A stretch of DNA of 64,000 nt from Pseudomonas marvdashtae. GTDB taxonomy: Bacteria > Pseudomonadota > Gammaproteobacteria > Pseudomonadales > Pseudomonadaceae. Shown here one piece after another: positions 39,312 through 49,456 of the stretch. The stretch is taken from NCBI RefSeq assembly GCF_014268655.2, contig NZ_JABWQX020000001.1, positions 3,874,001 through 3,938,000 of the forward strand, in the 5' to 3' direction. Made by a program: the position numbers and the translations under genes. Under the pieces are notes generated by a model that was given only the letters and a program-made list of their open reading frames with translations, was not told where the DNA came from and did no database searches. Numbering within the stretch: the first letter of the stretch is position 1; each line of letters begins with the position of its first letter.

Positions 39312-40523
39312 ATGCAGGTCAGCAAATCGAACAAGCTCGCCAACGTCTGCTACGACATTCGCGGCCCGGTGCTCAAGCACGCCAAGCGCCTGGAAGAGGA
39401 AGGCCACCGCATCCTCAAGCTGAACATCGGCAACCCGGCGCCCTTTGGTTTCGAAGCGCCCGATGAGATCCTCCAGGACGTCATCCGCAACCTGCCGACC
39501 GCCCAGGGCTACAGCGATTCCAAGGGCTTGTTCAGCGCGCGCAAGGCGGTGATGCAGTACTACCAGCAAAAGCAGGTCGAAGGCATCGGCATCGAGGATA
39601 TCTACCTGGGCAACGGCGTATCCGAGCTGATCGTCATGTCCATGCAGGCCCTGCTCAACAACGGCGACGAAGTGCTGGTGCCCGCTCCGGACTACCCGTT
39701 GTGGACCGCCGCCGTGAGCCTGTCCGGCGGTAACCCGGTGCATTACCTGTGCGACGAGCAGGCGAACTGGTTCCCTGACCTGGCGGACATCAAGGCCAAG
39801 ATCACGCCAAACACCAAGGCGCTGGTGATCATCAACCCGAACAACCCAACCGGCGCCGTGTATTCCCGAGAGGTGCTGCTGGGTATGCTCGAACTGGCCC
39901 GCCAGCACAACCTGGTGGTGTTCTCCGACGAGATCTACGACAAGATCCTGTACGACGACGCCGTGCACGTGTGCACCGCCTCCCTGGCGCCGGACCTGTT
40001 GTGCCTGACCTTCAACGGCTTGTCCAAGTCCTATCGCGTCGCCGGCTTCCGCTCCGGCTGGATCGCCATCTCCGGTCCCAAGCATCACGCCCAGAGCTAC
40101 ATCGAAGGCATCGACATGCTGGCCAACATGCGCTTGTGCGCCAACGTGCCGAGCCAGCACGCGATCCAGACGGCGCTGGGTGGCTACCAGAGCATCAACG
40201 ACCTCGTCCTGCCCCAGGGCAGGTTGCTGGAACAGCGCAATCGCACCTGGGAATTGCTCAACGACATTCCTGGCGTCAGCTGCGTCAAGCCAATGGGCGC
40301 CTTGTATGCGTTCCCGCGGATCGACCCGAAGGTCTGTCCGATCCATAACGATGAAAAGTTCGTCCTCGACCTGCTGCTGTCCGAGAAGCTGCTGGTCGTT
40401 CAGGGTACGGCGTTCAACTGGCCATGGCCGGATCATTTCCGCGTCGTGACGCTGCCGCGGGTCGATGACCTGGACCAGGCCATTGGCCGCATCGGCAACT
40501 TCCTCAAGTCCTACCGCCAGTAA
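39312..40523 (+). CDS. alaA: Alanine transaminase AlaA-like PLP aminotransferase
   Basis: 403 residues from ATG 39312. Class I aminotransferase: LKLNIGNPAPFGFEAPDE, the PLP region NPNNPTGAVYSREVL, FSDEIYDKILYDD and the Schiff-base lysine in TFNGLSKSYRVAGFRSGW. Opening and motifs match AlaA/YfbQ, which converts pyruvate and glutamate to alanine. The PAO1 counterpart is PA2828 in the same neighbourhood. Confidence 0.93.
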   Translation: MQVSKSNKLANVCYDIRGPVLKHAKRLEEEGHRILKLNIGNPAPFGFEAPDEILQDVIRNLPTAQGYSDSKGLFSARKAVMQYYQQKQVEGIGIEDIYLGNGVSELIVMSMQALLNNGDEVLVPAPDYPLWTAAVSLSGGNPVHYLCDEQANWFPDLADIKAKITPNTKALVIINPNNPTGAVYSREVLLGMLELARQHNLVVFSDEIYDKILYDDAVHVCTASLAPDLLCLTFNGLSKSYRVAGFRSGWIAISGPKHHAQSYIEGIDMLANMRLCANVPSQHAIQTALGGYQSINDLVLPQGRLLEQRNRTWELLNDIPGVSCVKPMGALYAFPRIDPKVCPIHNDEKFVLDLLLSEKLLVVQGTAFNWPWPDHFRVVTLPRVDDLDQAIGRIGNFLKSYRQ

Positions 40524-40824
40524 CCCGGAGCGCGTGCGAGCGGCCTCGCTCGCACGCTGTTTGATTCAGCAACATATCCGTTCCGCCAGCTTCGGCAGCC
40601 CTTCTACACTGAGAGCTGCAGAACGGATGTTCGGCCAGGGCCAACGTTCACAGGGCAGCGGCGCCGCATTCCTTTTTCCGCAGTCACTTTCGGAAAAGTC
40701 TTTCAAACATTTAGGACGCCTGTAGGACACAGTTTGAAATAGTAGGCGAGTTGAATAGCCTGAGGCAGCACCTTATATACCCCGCATAACGCTACATCTT
40801 TAGCATGAGGAGATTTCCACCACC
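40524..40824. other. 301-bp region between alaA and htpX with htpX promoter
   Basis: Besides the hairpin, TTGAAT (40751-40756), 17 bases, and TATATA (40774-40779) form a housekeeping-type promoter 45 bases before htpX. Rest unremarkable. Confidence 0.55.
40533..40558. repeat. Hairpin after alaA
   Basis: GCGTGCGAGCG (40533-40543), loop GCCT, CGCTCGCACGC (40548-40558), followed by TGTTTGATT. Perfect 11-bp stem; weak T-run. Could act as terminator. Confidence 0.7.
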
Positions 40825-41712
40825 ATGATGCGCATCCTGCTGTTCTTGGCCACTAACCTGGCGGTCGTGCTGATTGCCAGCATCACCCTGAGCCTTTTCG
40901 GCTTCAACGGGTTCATGGCGGCCAACGGGGTTGATCTCAACCTCAATCAGCTGCTGATCTTCTGTGCGGTGTTCGGTTTCGCCGGTTCCCTGTTCTCGCT
41001 GTTCATCTCCAAGTGGATGGCGAAGATGAGCACCAGCACCCAGATCATCAGCCAGCCGCGCACTCGCCACGAACAATGGCTGCTGCAAACCGTCGAGCAG
41101 CTGTCCCGTGAAGCCGGGATCAAGATGCCGGAAGTCGGGATCTTCCCAGCCTACGAGGCCAACGCCTTCGCCACCGGCTGGAACAAGAACGACGCACTGG
41201 TCGCCGTCAGCCAGGGCCTGCTCGAGCGGTTCTCGCCCGATGAAGTCAAGGCCGTGCTGGCCCACGAGATCGGCCACGTTGCCAACGGCGACATGGTGAC
41301 CCTCGCGCTGATCCAGGGCGTGGTGAACACCTTCGTGATGTTCTTCGCCCGTATCATCGGCAACTTCGTCGACAAAGTGATCTTCAAGAACGAAGAAGGC
41401 CAGGGTATCGCCTACTACGTGGCGACCATCTTCGCCGAGCTGGTCCTGGGCATCCTCGCCAGCGCCATCGTCATGTGGTTCTCGCGCAAACGCGAATTCC
41501 GCGCCGACGACGCCGGTGCACGCCTGGCAGGCACCAGCGCCATGATTGGCGCCCTGCAGCGCCTGCGCGCCGAGCAAGGCCTGCCGGTGCACATGCCCGA
41601 TACCCTGAATGCCTTTGGCATCAACGGTGGCGTCAAGCAGGGCCTGGCTCGCATGTTCATGAGCCACCCGCCGCTGGAAGAACGTATCGACGCGCTGCGT
41701 CGCCGCGGCTGA
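40825..41712 (+). CDS. htpX: Membrane zinc protease HtpX
   Basis: 295 residues, M48 family. Two N-terminal membrane helices, the zinc motif [14 protein letters not shown], two further helices around 160-215 and ligand glutamate in [16 protein letters not shown]. It degrades misfolded inner-membrane proteins together with FtsH. AGGAG precedes the ATG (40806-40810, with loose spacing). A strong terminator follows. Confidence 0.97.
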   Translation: MMRILLFLATNLAVVLIASITLSLFGFNGFMAANGVDLNLNQLLIFCAVFGFAGSLFSLFISKWMAKMSTSTQIISQPRTRHEQWLLQTVEQLSREAGIKMPEVGIFPAYEANAFATGWNKNDALVAVSQGLLERFSPDEVKAVLAHEIGHVANGDMVTLALIQGVVNTFVMFFARIIGNFVDKVIFKNEEGQGIAYYVATIFAELVLGILASAIVMWFSRKREFRADDAGARLAGTSAMIGALQRLRAEQGLPVHMPDTLNAFGINGGVKQGLARMFMSHPPLEERIDALRRRG

Positions 41713-41731
41713 CAGCCAGAGCCTCAAACGA

Positions 41732-41759
41732 AAGCCCGCAGCGATGCGGGCTTTTTTTT
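41732..41759 (+). terminator. Rho-independent terminator of htpX
   Basis: AAGCCCGCA (41732-41740), GCGA, TGCGGGCTT (41745-41753), then eight Ts. Confidence 0.95.
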
Positions 41760-41793
41760 GCTGCTGGTCAGGCGTTGCGAGCAAAGGTCCTCA

Positions 41794-42447
41794 TCAGAGA
41801 CGGGATATGAGATACACCCGCTCCTCCAGACGTTTCACTCCCGCCTGCAAGAACTTCCAGCTCTCTCCCAGCACATCCTGTTCCTGCAAGATCTCCAATT
41901 GCCAAGCTGCACCCAGCAACCGCTGTACCTCGTCATGCCCAACGGAGAACGGCGGTCCAGGCATTTCGTCCTGGTTGTAATCGAGCGTAATCAACAGCCC
42001 GACGCAGTCCGGCAAGATGCCCTGCAGATGGGCCACGTACCGCTCGCGCATCGGCGCAGGCAAGGCGATCAACGCAGCGCGGTCATACAGCGTCGCGCAA
42101 TCCGCCACATCCGCCGCCGTCAACGCAAAGAAATCCCCACAGCGAATTTCAATGTCTGCGGTTCGAAACACCTTGAACGCGCCCTCTTCAGTCACGCTCG
42201 GTTCAAGCTGCTGCTCGAGGAAAAAATCGCTGACGGCTTTTTCCGAAAGCTCCACGCCCAGCACCGAGCACCCTTGTTGCGCCAACCACAGCAAATCCAG
42301 GGTCTTGCCGCAAAGAGGCACCAGCACTCGAGTTCCCTGGGGCAATCCCAGTTGCGGCCAGAAACGCTGCAGATAAGGGTTCACTTGCGGCAGGTGAAAA
42401 CCGATCTGGTTCGCAGCCCAACGCTTATGCCAAAACTCCGGCTCCAT
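41794..42447 (-). CDS. tpm: Thiopurine S-methyltransferase
   Basis: 217 residues. SAM-binding motif [19 protein letters not shown] with [11 protein letters not shown], then [16 protein letters not shown]. Homologous to bacterial Tpm, which methylates thiopurines and tellurite/selenium compounds. Start EPEFWHKRW is the family start. PAO1 neighbour order is kept (htpX-tpm). Confidence 0.94.
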   Translation of the reverse strand: MEPEFWHKRWAANQIGFHLPQVNPYLQRFWPQLGLPQGTRVLVPLCGKTLDLLWLAQQGCSVLGVELSEKAVSDFFLEQQLEPSVTEEGAFKVFRTADIEIRCGDFFALTAADVADCATLYDRAALIALPAPMRERYVAHLQGILPDCVGLLITLDYNQDEMPGPPFSVGHDEVQRLLGAAWQLEILQEQDVLGESWKFLQAGVKRLEERVYLISRL

Positions 42448-42550
42448 GGTATCGCTCCAAAATATCGATCAATACAGGTTAAAACTTATATTAGATCTGG
42501 GACATCGACCTGACCGAAGATGGCATATCTTAACGCTCAGGAGCTCGTCC

Positions 42551-43318
42551 ATGCTGCCCAGCCTGTTTATCTCCCATGGCTCACCCATGCTTGCCCTGGA
42601 ACCCGGTGAAAGCGGCCCGGCATTGGCTCGCCTGGCGGCGCAACTGCCCAGGCCCAAAGCGATTGTGATTGTCTCGGCGCATTGGGAAAGCGATGAACTG
42701 TTGGTGAACGCCAACCCGCAGCCGCGCACCTGGCATGATTTCGGTGGGTTTGCGCCAGCCTTGTACGCGGTGCAATATCCCGCGCCCGGAGACCCGGAAC
42801 TGGCTGCGCGCGTCGCCGATCTGCTGGTTACCGCGCACTTGCCGGCGCGTCTCGACTCGGCGCGGCCATTCGATCACGGCGTCTGGGTGCCGCTCTCCTT
42901 GATGTACCCCGCGGCAGATATTCCGGTGATACAGATTTCCCTGCCCAGCCGCCAAGGTCCGATGTTACAGACGCAGGTTGGCCAGGCCCTGGCGAGCCTG
43001 CGCCAGGAAGGCATCCTGCTGATCGGCTCCGGGAGCATCACGCATAACCTGCGCGACCTGGACTGGAACGCCGGTCCTGACAGCGTCGAGCCGTGGGCCA
43101 AGGCCTTCCGCGATTGGGTGGTCGAACAACTGGCGGTCGACGACGAGCCGGCGCTGCACGACTACCGTCGCCAAGCGCCCAACGCAGTACGCAGCCACCC
43201 CAGCGACGAACACTTGCTGCCGCTGTATTTTGCCCGGGGGGCCGGTGGAAAGTTCAACGTCGCCCATGAGGGATTCACGATGGGAGCGCTGGGGATGGAC
43301 ATTTATCGGTTCGATTGA
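42551..43318 (+). CDS. Extradiol ring-opening dioxygenase, DODA/YgiD family
   Basis: 255 residues: LFISHGSPMLALEPGESG with a metal histidine, IVIVSAHWESDELLVN, PFDHGVWVPLSLMYP, and LLIGSGSITHNLRDL. These are the class III LigB-type signatures. Relatives open the ring of DOPA or other catechols; the natural substrate is unknown. AGGAG seven bases before ATG 42551. Confidence 0.92.
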   Translation: MLPSLFISHGSPMLALEPGESGPALARLAAQLPRPKAIVIVSAHWESDELLVNANPQPRTWHDFGGFAPALYAVQYPAPGDPELAARVADLLVTAHLPARLDSARPFDHGVWVPLSLMYPAADIPVIQISLPSRQGPMLQTQVGQALASLRQEGILLIGSGSITHNLRDLDWNAGPDSVEPWAKAFRDWVVEQLAVDDEPALHDYRRQAPNAVRSHPSDEHLLPLYFARGAGGKFNVAHEGFTMGALGMDIYRFD

Positions 43319-43356
43319 CCAATAACCCTGAAGGAACACCAAACGACAGGCAAAAA

Positions 43357-43383
43357 AATCCCCGAACCAGTCGGGGATTTTTA
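43357..43383. terminator. Bidirectional terminator between dioxygenase gene and deaD
   Basis: AATCCCCGA (43357-43365), loop, TCGGGGATT (43371-43379), with A-run before and T-run after. Confidence 0.9.
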
Positions 43384-43410
43384 TGCTCGATCAATCAACC
43401 CGCAGGCTGA

Positions 43411-45084
43411 TCAATCCTCGCGGTAACGGCGCAGTTTGAGCTGCTTGCCGGCCACACGAGTGTCCTTGAGCTTGGTCAACAACTTCTCCAAGCCATCTTC
43501 CGGCAATTCCACCAGGCTGAAGCTGTCACGCACCTGGATGCGACCGATGGCTTCGCGGGCCAGGCCACCTTCGTTGAGAATGGCGCCCAGCAGATTCTTG
43601 GCGGCAATGCCGTCACGAGCACCCAGCGCGGTGCGGCAGCGCGCACGACCTTCGGCCAGCGGGATCGGCGCGCGACGCTCGCGATCACCACGGTCGGGAC
43701 GATCACCGGTACGCTCTGGACGATCGCCACGCGGTGCGTTGTTCGGCACCAGCGGACGTTCCTTCTCGATCGCGGCCAGGGTCAGCGCCTGACCGTTGGT
43801 GGCCTTGCGCAGCAGCGCAGCGGCCAGGGCACGTGGAGTGCAACCGATGTCGGCGGTCAGGCGATCGAGCAGATCACCGTGGGTCGACTCGGCGTCAGCC
43901 ACCAGTGGCGACAGGCTGTTGGTCAGTTTCTTGATGCGGGCATCGAGAACGGCCTGGGCGTCCGGCAGGCGAACTTCAGCCACCTTCTGCCCGGTGACAC
44001 GCTCGATCACTTGCAGCATGCGGCGTTCACGCGGGGTGACCAGCAGCAGCGCACGGCCTTCGCGACCCGCACGGCCGGTACGGCCGATACGGTGCACGTA
44101 GGATTCCGGATCGTACGGCATGTCCACGTTGAACACGTGGGTGATGCGCGGAACGTCCAGGCCACGGGCAGCAACGTCGGTCGCCACAACGATGTCCAGG
44201 CGGCCATCCTTGAGGGAGTCGATCACGCGCTCACGCTGGTTCTGGGCAATGTCGCCGTTCAGCGCAGCGGCTTTGTAGCCTTTGGCTTCCAGGGCGCTGG
44301 CCAGGTCCAGGGTCGCTTGCTTGGTGCGCACGAACATGATCAGGGCGTCGAAGTCTTCCACTTCCAGCAAGCTGAGAACGGCGGAAGTCTTCTGGTCAGC
44401 GTGAACCAGCAGGTGAGCCTGTTCGATCGCGGTGACGGTCTGGGTCTTGGTCTGGATCTTGACGTGTTGCGGATCGCGCAGGTGGCGCTCGGCAATGGCA
44501 CGGATCGATTGCGGCAGGGTGGCCGAGAACAATACGGTCTGGCGAGTTGCCGGCAGGGACTTGAAGATGACTTCCAGGTCATCCATGAAGCCCAGCTTGA
44601 GCATTTCGTCGGCTTCGTCGAGAACCAGGTGGTTCACGGTAGCCAGGACTTTTTCATCACGACGCAGGTGGTCGCACAGGCGACCCGGGGTGGCGACAAC
44701 GATCTGCGCGCCATTACGGATGGCTTTCAGTTGTGGGCCCATCGGGGCGCCGCCGTAAACGGCCACAACGGTAACGCCAGGCATTTGCTTGGAGTAGGTT
44801 TCGAAAGCGGTTGCTACTTGCAGCGCCAACTCACGGGTTGGCGCCAGGATCAGGGCTTGCGGCTCGCGCTTGGCAGGATCGATGCGATGCAGGATCGGCA
44901 GGGCGAACGCAGCGGTTTTACCCGTACCGGTTTGCGCCTGGCCAATCATGTCGTGGCCGGCCATGATGATCGGGATCGATTGCTGCTGAATCGCCGAAGG
45001 TTCTTCGTAGCCGGTCGCAATGACGGCTGCAAGAATGTTCGGGTTGAGATTAAAAGCGGCGAAGCCGCCGGTTTCCTGGGTCAT
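43411..45084 (-). CDS. deaD: DEAD-box RNA helicase DeaD/CsdA
   Basis: 557 residues. Q-motif GYEEPSAIQQQSIP, Walker A AQTGTGKTAAF, PTRELALQVA, DEAD in LVLDEADEML, SAT in LFSATLPQSI, HRIGRTGRAGREGR. The C-terminus has a DbpA-type RNA-binding fold (IPLAEGRARCRTALGARDG). Acts in ribosome assembly and mRNA decay at low temperature. Start at ATG 45084, with a leader of unknown length upstream. Confidence 0.95.
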   Translation of the reverse strand: MTQETGGFAAFNLNPNILAAVIATGYEEPSAIQQQSIPIIMAGHDMIGQAQTGTGKTAAFALPILHRIDPAKREPQALILAPTRELALQVATAFETYSKQMPGVTVVAVYGGAPMGPQLKAIRNGAQIVVATPGRLCDHLRRDEKVLATVNHLVLDEADEMLKLGFMDDLEVIFKSLPATRQTVLFSATLPQSIRAIAERHLRDPQHVKIQTKTQTVTAIEQAHLLVHADQKTSAVLSLLEVEDFDALIMFVRTKQATLDLASALEAKGYKAAALNGDIAQNQRERVIDSLKDGRLDIVVATDVAARGLDVPRITHVFNVDMPYDPESYVHRIGRTGRAGREGRALLLVTPRERRMLQVIERVTGQKVAEVRLPDAQAVLDARIKKLTNSLSPLVADAESTHGDLLDRLTADIGCTPRALAAALLRKATNGQALTLAAIEKERPLVPNNAPRGDRPERTGDRPDRGDRERRAPIPLAEGRARCRTALGARDGIAAKNLLGAILNEGGLAREAIGRIQVRDSFSLVELPEDGLEKLLTKLKDTRVAGKQLKLRRYRED

Positions 45085-45420
45085 GGGTCTGCCTCTAAGT
45101 GCATCCGCAAAGACCCATGCTCCAAAGCTGCGCATGCCGTGTTGAGACTCAAGAGTCGCCCTGGCTGCTTTGTCGGCGGGGATTTGCGAAAACGAATGAA
45201 TGAATAAAGAACGTCTTGGAAGCATCCGTTGTGCGGACATGCAACCGAAGCTGACTTCGGAGAATTGCGCTACCTTGACGCGGCCCGGCTAAAGGCCGGC
45301 GCGCACTATACCGGAATTTGCCCAAAAAGGGAGCTTTTTTTATCGGCAAACCCCGTTATGGGGCTCTCTGCCAAAAGGCCTTGGGCCGCCAGCTAAAACG
45401 GTTCACCTCCAGACGGCTTC

Positions 45421-45540
45421 GCCCTTGTGGCGAGGGAGCTTGCTCCCGCTCGGCTGCGAAGCAGACGCTTGGGTTGATATCTGAAATCGAAGGGGGCCGC
45501 TTCGCGACCCAGCGGGAGCAAGCTCCCTCGCCACAGGGGA
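45421..45540. repeat. REPIN (inverted pair of REP elements)
   Basis: Arms 45426-45450 (starts TGTGGCGAGGGAGCTTGCTC) and 45511-45535 are perfect 25-bp complements; with inner partial pairing the whole 120 bp can fold. GTGGCGAGGGAGCTTGCTCCC is the well-known P. fluorescens REP core moved by RAYT transposases. Open frames crossing it are artefacts. Confidence 0.9.
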
Positions 45541-45572
45541 ACTCACTCGTCATAAGGGTTTGGCTTCGCTGA

Positions 45573-46328
45573 TCACGTCGCCGGGCGAATGGCCTTGATC
45601 AACGACTGCAACGAATAGCCCAATCGCGGCGCCAGCCCTTCGGCTCGGGATATCAGTGCGTCCCTATCCAGTTCCTGATCGAGATCCGCCGGCACGATCA
45701 GGATCACGTTGCCCTCCTTCACCGGCAACTCCCAATAGTGCCGATGGTACAGGCCGCGCAACAGCGCCGCGCCCAGGGGCTTGCCATCGTCGGTGGCCCA
45801 TTGGTTGATCACCAGCCAGCCGCCCGGATTGAGGCGTTTTTGACAGTTTTCCAGGAAACCCCACGCCAGATGCCCGACACCGGGACCGACATCGGTATAA
45901 AGGTCGACGAAAATCAGGTCCGCCGACTCCGCCGTTTCAAGCAATTCCAAGGCATCGCCAACGCGAATGTACAATCGCGGATCGTCGTCCAGCCCCAGGT
46001 ATTCGATAGCCAGGCGCGGCACATCGGGCCGCAGCTCGATGGCCTCGACGTCCTCCAATGGCAGGAACTTGAGGCACGCCTGGGTCAGCGTACCGGCGCC
46101 CAAGCCCAGGAACAGCGCACTCTCCGGCCGCTCGTGACACAACGCACCGATGAGCATGGCGCGGGTGTAGTCATATTCGAGCCAGCTCGGATCGGCCGTG
46201 AACACGCAGCTCTGCTCGATGGCGTCGCCAAATTCGAGAAACCGGTAGTCGGCCACCTCGAACACGCGAATCATGCCGAACTGGTCATGCACCTCGGCGA
46301 GCAAATGCTCGACGCGCTCCTCTGTCAT
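45573..46328 (-). CDS. Spermidine synthase-like methyltransferase-fold protein
   Basis: 251 residues. Spermidine-synthase superfamily core: ALFLGLGAGTLTQACLKF (nucleotide loop), DVEAIELRPDVPRLAIEYL, SADLIFVDLYTDVGPG and GGWLVINQWATDDG. The N-terminal SpeE domain is short, so it could be a putrescine-unrelated relative. True polyamine synthesis is not established. Confidence 0.82.
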   Translation of the reverse strand: MTEERVEHLLAEVHDQFGMIRVFEVADYRFLEFGDAIEQSCVFTADPSWLEYDYTRAMLIGALCHERPESALFLGLGAGTLTQACLKFLPLEDVEAIELRPDVPRLAIEYLGLDDDPRLYIRVGDALELLETAESADLIFVDLYTDVGPGVGHLAWGFLENCQKRLNPGGWLVINQWATDDGKPLGAALLRGLYHRHYWELPVKEGNVILIVPADLDQELDRDALISRAEGLAPRLGYSLQSLIKAIRPAT

Positions 46329-46466
46329 TTCATCTCCTGTGGTTGCCGGGCCGGCTTGAACCCACGCATACGGGGCAAAGGCGCGATTGTCGGCGAAGCA
46401 ACCGGAACAGGTCACGCACTAATTTGCTGATAACATGGCCGTCCGAGCGTAAATCACCTAGAGATC

Positions 46467-47816
46467 ATGATGAGCCAACCCTGGAGCCCTGACAGCTGGC
46501 GCGCCCTGCCGATCCAGCAACAACCCCGCTACCCCGACGCCGCGCACCTGTTGCAGGTGGAGCAGACCCTGGCCAGTTATCCGCCACTGGTGTTTGCCGG
46601 TGAAGCCCGGGAGTTGCGCCGTCAGTTCGCCGAGGTGACCCAGGGCCGGGCGTTCCTGCTGCAAGGCGGCGACTGCGCCGAAAGCTTTGCCGAGTTCTCG
46701 GCGGCGAAGATCCGCGACACCTTCAAGGTGCTCTTGCAGATGGCGATCGTCATGACGTTTGCCGCCGGCTGTCCGGTGGTCAAGGTCGGGCGCATGGCCG
46801 GGCAATTCGCCAAGCCGCGCTCAGCCAACGATGAAACCATCGATGGCGTGACCCTGCCGGCCTACCGGGGCGACATCGTCAACGGTATCGGTTTCGACGA
46901 AAAAAGCCGCGTACCGGACCCGGAGCGGTTGCTGCAGTCCTACCACCAGTCCACCGCCACCTTGAACCTGCTGCGGGCCTTTGCCCAAGGCGGTTTTGCC
47001 GATCTGCACCAGGTGCACAAATGGAACCTGGACTTCATCGCCAACTCGGCCCTGGCGGAAAAATACAGCCACCTGGCCGACCGCATCGATGAAACCCTGG
47101 CGTTCATGCGCGCCTGCGGCATGGACAGTTCGCCGCAATTGCGCGAAACCAGTTTCTTCACCGCCCACGAAGCGCTGCTGCTGAATTACGAAGAAGCCTT
47201 CGTGCGCCGTGACAGCCTGACCAATGACTATTACGACTGCTCGGCCCATATGTTGTGGATCGGCGACCGTACCCGCCAATTGGACGGTGCCCACGTCGAA
47301 TTCCTGCGCGGGGTGAACAACCCGATCGGCGTCAAGGTCGGCCCAAGCATGAACCCTGACGACCTGATCCGCCTGATCGATGTGCTCAACCCGGACAATG
47401 ACCCCGGTCGGTTGAACCTCATCGCGCGGATGGGCGCCAACAAGGTGGGTGAGCACCTGCCACCGCTGTTGCGCGCCGTGCAGCGTGAGGGCAAGCAAGT
47501 GCTGTGGAGCTCCGACCCGATGCACGGCAACACCATCAAGGCCAGCAGCGGCTACAAGACCCGGGATTTCGCGCAGATTCTTGGCGAAGTGAAGCAGTTC
47601 TTCCAGGTCCATGAAGCCGAAGGCACCTATGCCGGCGGCATTCATATCGAGATGACGGGGCAGAACGTCACCGAATGCATCGGTGGCGCGCGACCGATCA
47701 CCGAGGACGGCCTGTCGGACCGCTACCACACCCACTGCGATCCACGGATGAACGCCGACCAGTCGCTGGAGTTGGCCTTCCTGATCGCCGAGACGTTGAA
47801 GCAGGTCAAGCGCTAG
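46467..47816 (+). CDS. Class II 3-deoxy-7-phosphoheptulonate synthase
   Basis: 449 residues, plant/PhzC-type. [58 protein letters not shown] and [18 protein letters not shown] are class II signatures with the metal and PEP sites. First step of the shikimate pathway. Not in a phenazine cluster, so likely the housekeeping PA2843-type enzyme. Second start ATG at 46470. Confidence 0.95.
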   Translation: MMSQPWSPDSWRALPIQQQPRYPDAAHLLQVEQTLASYPPLVFAGEARELRRQFAEVTQGRAFLLQGGDCAESFAEFSAAKIRDTFKVLLQMAIVMTFAAGCPVVKVGRMAGQFAKPRSANDETIDGVTLPAYRGDIVNGIGFDEKSRVPDPERLLQSYHQSTATLNLLRAFAQGGFADLHQVHKWNLDFIANSALAEKYSHLADRIDETLAFMRACGMDSSPQLRETSFFTAHEALLLNYEEAFVRRDSLTNDYYDCSAHMLWIGDRTRQLDGAHVEFLRGVNNPIGVKVGPSMNPDDLIRLIDVLNPDNDPGRLNLIARMGANKVGEHLPPLLRAVQREGKQVLWSSDPMHGNTIKASSGYKTRDFAQILGEVKQFFQVHEAEGTYAGGIHIEMTGQNVTECIGGARPITEDGLSDRYHTHCDPRMNADQSLELAFLIAETLKQVKR

Positions 47817-47837
47817 GCGCTTCATTGCCTATCAAAC

Positions 47838-47865
47838 CGCTATCGCGAGCACATTCGCGATAGCG
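47838..47865. repeat. Hairpin between convergent DAHP synthase and alkX genes
   Basis: CGCTATCGCGA (47838-47848), GCACAT, TCGCGATAGCG (47855-47865). Perfect 11-bp stem of the same TCGCGA family as 5812-5841; no T-run. Confidence 0.75.
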
Positions 47866-47870
47866 CCCAC

Positions 47871-49100
47871 TCAAGCGCTGCCGACCTGCGTCAAGGCTCT
47901 GGCCAATCGAACGCCCCCGTCCCGCCGGCAGTTGAGCTGGACCCGCTCCAACCCCAACCAATCGGCCATGCGCCGCAAATTCAGCGCCAGCGCCTGCATG
48001 CCCTCTTCGTCCAGCCCAGGCTCTTGCTCGTGCACGGCATGCACCGCCAGGCGACTCAGGGCCCGCTCCGCCCGCAGGTCCAGCCGAGCCGCGATCCGCT
48101 CGTTGTGCAGGAACGGCAGTACGTAATAGCCATACACTCGCTTGTGCTCCGGCGTGTAGATTTCCAGGCGATAACGGAAGTCGAACAAGCGCTCGGTGCG
48201 ACTGCGCTCCCAGACCAACGAATCGAACGGCGAGAGCAGCGCACTGGCTGCCACTTTGCGAGGAACTGTCGCAGTCGGTCGACACCAGGCCGGCTGCTTC
48301 CATTCCTGGACTTGGCAGCGCACCAGCTCACCGGTCTCTTCCAGTTCGGCCAGCCGCGCACGGCTCTCGGCCGGACCGAGGCGGAAGTAGTCGCGCAGAT
48401 CTTTTTCGGTGCCGATGCCCAGGGCATCCACCGCGTGCAGGAGCAAAGCGCGTTGGGCCTGGGCTTCGTCCGGCTGCGGCAACTGCAAAATCGAGTCCGG
48501 CAGCACCCGCTCCGGCAAGTCATACAGCCGCTCGAAGCCACGCCGCCCCGCCACTGTCACTTCGCCGGCCGCAAACAGCCACTCCAACGCGTGTTTCTCG
48601 GCGCTCCAATCCCACCAGGGACCAGCCTTTTCCTGGCGCGTGGACAAGCTCCCCGCGCCAATCGCACCTTGTTCACGAACCGACTGCAGCACCCGGCGAA
48701 TCACGTCCTGGCGCTCCTGGCCGAAACGCGCCAGCTGCTGATAAACACCTTCGCCACGGGCCGCCCGATCCATGCGCCAGCGCATCAGCGGGTACATCGA
48801 CATCGGCAGCAGCGACGCTTCGTGGCCCCAGTATTCAAATAGCGTGCGGCGGCGTCCCTGGCTCCAGGCGGCCTGGTCGAGCAAAACGCGTTGGTAGGGA
48901 CCGAGACGTGAGAACAGCGGGAGGTAATGCGAGCGCACCAGTGCATTGACTGAATCGATTTGCAGCACGCCAAGACGTCCAATCAAGCGATTGACGTGGG
49001 AGGCTTGCACCGAAGCTGGCGGTAACCGCCCATTGAATCCTTGGGCGGCCAACGCCAGGCGCCGGGCCTGTTTGAGGGTAAAGGACAGAGTCGCGGGCAT
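47871..49100 (-). CDS. AlkX/YcaQ-family winged-helix DNA glycosylase
   Basis: 409 residues, HTH_42 family (AlkX/AlkZ). The catalytic motif is Q-x-D in LGVLQIDSVNALVRS; AlkZ has Q-x-Q, so this is the AlkX type. E. coli YcaQ unhooks interstrand crosslinks. Other family segments are LFEYWGHEASLLPM, LSPFDSLVWERSRTERLF and YGYYVLPFLHNERI. ATG 49100. Confidence 0.9.
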   Translation of the reverse strand: MPATLSFTLKQARRLALAAQGFNGRLPPASVQASHVNRLIGRLGVLQIDSVNALVRSHYLPLFSRLGPYQRVLLDQAAWSQGRRRTLFEYWGHEASLLPMSMYPLMRWRMDRAARGEGVYQQLARFGQERQDVIRRVLQSVREQGAIGAGSLSTRQEKAGPWWDWSAEKHALEWLFAAGEVTVAGRRGFERLYDLPERVLPDSILQLPQPDEAQAQRALLLHAVDALGIGTEKDLRDYFRLGPAESRARLAELEETGELVRCQVQEWKQPAWCRPTATVPRKVAASALLSPFDSLVWERSRTERLFDFRYRLEIYTPEHKRVYGYYVLPFLHNERIAARLDLRAERALSRLAVHAVHEQEPGLDEEGMQALALNLRRMADWLGLERVQLNCRRDGGVRLARALTQVGSA

Positions 49101-49164
49101 GGAGATCTCCTTGTCTGCTCGCAACCTACCTCACCATTGAGCGGTTTGTGTAGGGAAGGATGGC

Positions 49165-49386
49165 TCATTTGTGCATCGGGTCATCCCAGAATGGCCGAAC
49201 CACTTCCTTTTCCACATCTGCACGGCTGATGCCGATGTCCTTGAGCGCCTCGTCGCTCATCGAAGCCAGCAATTCGCGCTCGTGGTGCAATTCGTACCAG
49301 CGGCTAAACTTGTGCAACAGCGCGCCGAGCGAAAAACCCTGGGATGAGAATTTATCGATCAGTAGATAACCTTTTTGACCTTTCAT
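49165..49386 (-). CDS. DUF1127 small protein
   Basis: 73 residues. The C-terminal DUF1127 core HHERELLASMSDEALKDIGI followed by SRADVEKEVVRPF is clear. Members are short arginine-rich proteins in phosphate and carbon metabolism regulation; this one is extended at its N-terminus. Divergent from a LysR gene, with 70 bases between starts. Confidence 0.88.
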   Translation of the reverse strand: MKGQKGYLLIDKFSSQGFSLGALLHKFSRWYELHHERELLASMSDEALKDIGISRADVEKEVVRPFWDDPMHK

Positions 49387-49456
49387 CGTGATGTCCTCCG
49401 TTGGGTATGGCTCTAGTCTCGCGCCGAGGCTAAGATCAATCCAACGAATGTTTCTT

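Noticed and set aside
45318..45572. Overlapping open frames on both strands with cysteine-containing products
   Set aside because: They cross the REPIN; both products simply translate the inverted repeat.
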